Notes under the pieces: model-generated | Database searches by the model: none | The model's input: the letters and a program-made list of their open reading frames with translations, nothing else | Told to the model about the DNA's origin: nothing | Assembly: GCA_049514575.1 (NCBI GenBank) | Contig: JBEKUX010000060.1 | Coordinates: 1 to 18,167, forward strand | DNA length: 18,167 bases | Direction of reading: 5' to 3' | Source of the DNA: BOG-1184 sp049514575 | Lineage (GTDB): Bacteria; Fibrobacterota; Chitinivibrionia; Chitinivibrionales; Chitinispirillaceae | Shown: one piece after another, positions 15,976 to 18,167 of the stretch | Position numbering within the stretch: the first letter of the stretch is position 1 | Layout: every line of letters starts with the position of its first letter | Position numbers and translations under genes: made by a program

Positions 15976-16518
15976 ATGAGATTGCGGATCATTTCCGGCT
16001 TGCTCAGAGGAAGAATACTGCAGAGCCCTGACAAACAGCTCCTGTTCCGGCCGACTCTCGAGCGGACGCGAAAGTCGATCGCGGATATGCTGCAGCCCCG
16101 GATCAGCGGAAGCGCAACCGCCGATCTTTGCGCCGGAAGCGGGTCGTTCGGTTTCGAGATGCTCAGCAGGGGAGCGGCAAGCGTAGAATTCGTAGAAAAC
16201 GACCGCCGCTGCGCAACGCTGTTGCGGGACCATGCGGAAAAATTCGGTGTTGCCGGGCAGTGCCGCATCGCTGTACAGGATGTGGCCGTTTTCGTCCGTT
16301 CGAGTACGCGGCAATACGATATTATTTTTTTCGACCCGCCGTATGAAGCGGAAGGGATGGCAGCTCTCGTACCCCTGCTGCGGGGATTGCTTTTACCCGG
16401 CGGCATAGTACTCTTTCAGCGCCGCAGAAACAGTGGTTCGCAGGAATCCGAAAAACCGTTTGAAACAAGAACCTTCGGAGACACGGTAGTCGAGTGCTAT
16501 GGTCCCCGAATCGCATAG
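15976..16518 (+). CDS. rsmD: 16S rRNA (guanine966-N2)-methyltransferase
   Basis: RsmD uses S-adenosylmethionine to methylate G966 of 16S rRNA in the 30S subunit. The 180-residue product shows the N-terminal MRLRIISGLLRGR pattern, the conserved RPTLERTRKSI (25-35), SAM-binding motif I DLCAGSGSFGFEMLSRGA (50-67), acidic E72 and the catalytic FFDPPY (118-123). Family length is about 185-200, so the C-terminus is slightly short. An AGG at the end of the preceding gene gives only a weak ribosome-binding site. It sits 9 nt after pilN and 15 nt before coaD. The rsmD-coaD pair is widespread in bacteria and supports both calls. Confidence 0.95.
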   Translation: MRLRIISGLLRGRILQSPDKQLLFRPTLERTRKSIADMLQPRISGSATADLCAGSGSFGFEMLSRGAASVEFVENDRRCATLLRDHAEKFGVAGQCRIAVQDVAVFVRSSTRQYDIIFFDPPYEAEGMAALVPLLRGLLLPGGIVLFQRRRNSGSQESEKPFETRTFGDTVVECYGPRIA

Positions 16519-16531
16519 AGAGGAAGCTCTA
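16516..16531 (+). promoter_or_regulatory. coaD Shine-Dalgarno site held in a hairpin loop
   Basis: TAGAG (16516-16520) and CTCTA (16527-16531) form a perfect 5-bp stem whose 6-nt loop is AGGAAG, the ribosome-binding site of coaD (7 bases before its ATG). The stem's first three bases are the rsmD stop codon TAG, so a ribosome terminating on rsmD would open it. Confidence 0.5.
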
Positions 16532-16533
16532 CA

Positions 16534-17019
16534 ATGCCGGTCGCCCTCTATCCGGGAACGTTTGATCCCATTACCTTCGGCCATATCGATATCGCGGTTC
16601 GCGCCACGAAAATATTCACCAGGGTTATTGCGGTCGTTGCGGAGAACCCGGTCAAGCGTCATCTTTTTTCTGCAAAAGACCGATTTGAAATGGTCAAAGA
16701 GGCACTGCGTGGTGTGCCGAAGATCGAGGTGGTCAGGTACTCGGGGCTTATCGTCGATTGCCTTCGCAAGAATAACGCCACGGTGCTCATCAGGGGACTC
16801 CGGGCGCTGTCGGATTTCGATTATGAATTCCAGATGGCATTTACAAATAGAAATATGCTGACCGGCGCCGAAACGGTGTTCCTGATGCCGAGCGCAAAGT
16901 ACGTTTATCTCAACTCCACCATGGTGAAGGAGATCGCCAGGCTCGGCGGCGATGTGGGGCCGTTCGTTCCCGAATGTGTTTGTAAACGTTTTAAAAAGCG
17001 GTACCGCGCCTGTGGTTGA
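16534..17019 (+). CDS. coaD: Phosphopantetheine adenylyltransferase
   Basis: CoaD transfers AMP from ATP to 4'-phosphopantetheine, giving dephospho-CoA, the penultimate step of coenzyme A synthesis. The 161-residue product has the normal family length and the nucleotidyltransferase motifs: ALYPGTFDPITFGHIDI (4-20, with the T-x-G-H element TFGH at 14-17), candidate substrate Lys41 in ENPVKRHLFS, LIRGLRALSDFDYEFQMA (85-102), and the C-terminal YLNSTMVKEIARLGGDV (125-141), where LNST stands for the more common ISSS. The start is supported by AGGAAG 7 bases upstream. It lies 15 nt after rsmD and 9 nt before the fumarase beta gene, inside the pilM-to-acyl-CoA-synthetase run. Confidence 0.96.
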   Translation: MPVALYPGTFDPITFGHIDIAVRATKIFTRVIAVVAENPVKRHLFSAKDRFEMVKEALRGVPKIEVVRYSGLIVDCLRKNNATVLIRGLRALSDFDYEFQMAFTNRNMLTGAETVFLMPSAKYVYLNSTMVKEIARLGGDVGPFVPECVCKRFKKRYRACG

Positions 17020-17028
17020 AAAACATTT

Positions 17029-17604
17029 ATGAACCGGCTGGTTTTAACCACTCCGCTCAACGGACTGATCGCTGCTTCACTGCATTCAGGGGATCAGGTG
17101 ATGCTTTCCGGCGTGATCTACACCGCACGGGACGCGGCGCACAAGCGGTTCATTGAATTCATCGACCGGGGAGAGAAGCTTCCGGTCGATTTTTCCGGCC
17201 AGGTGCTCTACTACTGCGGCCCGGCCCCGGCAAAACCGGGCAGGTTTTCCGGCAGTGCAGGCCCGACGACGAGCGCCCGCATTGATGTCTATACGCCCAA
17301 GCTTCTTGGAGCAACCGGCCTGCGGGCAATGATCGGCAAAGGGGAGCGCAGCGGCGGGGTCGTTGACGCCATGATAAAACACGGGTGCGTATATTTTGCC
17401 GCAACCGGCGGCGCCGGAGCGCTTATCGCGAAATCAATCAGGTCATCGGCGGTCGTCTGTTTCGAAGACCTGGGCCCTGAGGCCGTTTTCCGTCTCGAAG
17501 TCCAGAACATGCCACTCATCGTTGCGATTGACAGCAAAGGGAACGACCTATATAAAAACGGCCCGGCTGAATTTAGAAAAATACAAAGGACTAGTCCGGT
17601 ATGA
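17029..17604 (+). CDS. Class I fumarate hydratase (or tartrate dehydratase) beta subunit
   Basis: This is the C-terminal-domain subunit of iron-sulfur class I hydro-lyases, which interconvert fumarate and malate (or act on tartrate). The 191-residue product matches free-standing beta chains: DQVMLSGVIYTARDAAHKRF (22-41), YYCGPAPAKPG (61-71), GPTTSARID (78-86), MIGKGERS (101-108), TGGAGAL (126-132) and FRLEVQNMPLIVAIDSKG (154-171). The iron-sulfur cysteines belong to the alpha subunit, which is not in this window: coaD lies immediately upstream. The enzyme therefore needs a partner encoded elsewhere. Fumarase and tartrate dehydratase betas cannot be told apart here. The ATG lacks a clear Shine-Dalgarno site and follows coaD by 9 nt, so coupling is likely. 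Its stop overlaps the next start (ATGA). Confidence 0.9.
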   Translation: MNRLVLTTPLNGLIAASLHSGDQVMLSGVIYTARDAAHKRFIEFIDRGEKLPVDFSGQVLYYCGPAPAKPGRFSGSAGPTTSARIDVYTPKLLGATGLRAMIGKGERSGGVVDAMIKHGCVYFAATGGAGALIAKSIRSSAVVCFEDLGPEAVFRLEVQNMPLIVAIDSKGNDLYKNGPAEFRKIQRTSPV

Positions 17605-18167
17605 GTTTTGAAAAATTGTTACGGCCTGCATCGGTCGCGGTGATCGGGGCATCAGCCGATAAGTCAAAAGTAGGGAACAATGCGCTCGAAAATATCATCA
17701 GCGGCGGTTATGCTGGCCGGATCTACCCGGTCAACCCGAAAGCGGACGAGATATTAGGGAAGAAGTGCTACCGTTCGCTCCTTGACATCCCGGATGAAAT
17801 CGACCTCGCGGTCATAATCGTCAAGCGCGATCTGGTACTGTCCGTGCTTAAAGACTGCGTCAGCAAGAATGTTGAGGCGGTGATCATCATCACCGCCGGG
17901 TTCGCGGAAACCGGCGAAGAGGGCAAGCGGCTGCAGGGCGAGATCGCGCAGATCGTCCGGCAGAACCGGATCACCCTGCTCGGCCCGAATTGCCTCGGCT
18001 GTATCAATCCCTGGCACCGTCTTAACGCCTCGTTTGGGCAGGCGATCGGCGAACCGGGTTCGATCGCCCTCATCTCCCAGTCCGGCGCGCTCATTACAGC
18101 AATTCAGGACATCGCCGCCCATAATAAGATCGATTTTTCCGTCCTGGCGTCGATGGGGAACAAGGCC
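17601..18167 (+). CDS. Acyl-CoA/acetate-CoA ligase (ADP-forming), N-terminal part, cut by window edge
   Basis: ADP-forming acyl-CoA synthetases make ATP from acetyl-CoA (or another acyl-CoA), ADP and phosphate during fermentation. The 189 codons in view cover the CoA-binding Rossmann domain: RPASVAVIGASADKSKVGNN (8-27), GRIYPVNPKADEILG (39-53), AVIIVKRDLV (70-79), IIITAGFAETGEEGKRL (95-111) and LLGPNCLGCINP (126-137). The start of the ligase-like second domain follows with ISQSGAL (158-164). The catalytic phosphohistidine would lie beyond the window, so function rests on family resemblance; protein acetyltransferases of the Pat type share this architecture but add a GNAT domain at the far end. 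The ATG at 17601 overlaps the fumarase beta stop by 4 nt, implying translational coupling. AAAGGA lies 10 bases upstream, inside the palindrome GGACTAGTCC. Confidence 0.88.
   Translation, partial: MSFEKLLRPASVAVIGASADKSKVGNNALENIISGGYAGRIYPVNPKADEILGKKCYRSLLDIPDEIDLAVIIVKRDLVLSVLKDCVSKNVEAVIIITAGFAETGEEGKRLQGEIAQIVRQNRITLLGPNCLGCINPWHRLNASFGQAIGEPGSIALISQSGALITAIQDIAAHNKIDFSVLASMGNKA

Overview
The window suggests a Gram-negative bacterium of moderate GC content whose phylum I cannot place from sequence alone. The evidence is CMP-KDO synthetase (KdsB, lipopolysaccharide core), a PilM/PilN-type pilus pair, an HD-GYP response regulator, GatC of the tRNA-dependent amidotransferase, and an ADP-forming acyl-CoA synthetase beside a two-subunit-type class I fumarase beta chain, which hints at anaerobic or fermentative metabolism. 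Every kilobase is chromosomal housekeeping or repair. No tRNA, rRNA, CRISPR array, transposase gene or phage gene was seen.

Layout: bases 1-7622 are read leftward and bases 7699-18167 rightward, with a divergent 76-bp promoter region at 7623-7698. The leftward block starts with a 1111-residue protein (4287-7622) that joins an endonuclease Q-like PHP nuclease to a UvrD-type helicase. After a 303-bp gap comes the tight cluster rhlE (DEAD-box RNA helicase), srkA (stress kinase) and typA/bipA (ribosome-assembly GTPase, cut by the window edge), with 16-nt gaps between the genes. The rightward block begins with thiL and then a 377-bp non-coding stretch that holds a 150-nt, almost fully paired hairpin flanked by TA dinucleotides. 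It continues with pcrA/uvrD, gatC, kdsB, a REC-GAF-HD-GYP regulator, and a six-gene run with gaps of 28 nt or less: pilM, pilN-like, rsmD, coaD, fumarase beta and acyl-CoA synthetase (cut by the window edge).

The genes form functional groups. Two SF1A helicases stand less than 2 kb apart across thiL and the divergent promoter. One is an ordinary PcrA with its C-terminal Tudor-like domain. The other carries its own lesion nuclease and ends in a consensus beta-clamp-binding pentapeptide, so it looks like a one-polypeptide alternative excision-repair machine for deaminated bases. The rhlE-srkA-typA cluster reads as a ribosome-assembly, cold or stress module. PilM plus a PilN-like protein with a possible PilO-like half looks like a reduced pilus inner-membrane platform, next to a cyclic-di-GMP-type regulator.

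The best leads are the EndoQ-UvrD fusion with two candidate clamp motifs, the 150-nt hairpin (6S-like RNA or a MITE), the composite PilN/PilO-like protein, and the contrast between genes with clear Shine-Dalgarno sites inside operons and genes without one at the heads of transcription units.
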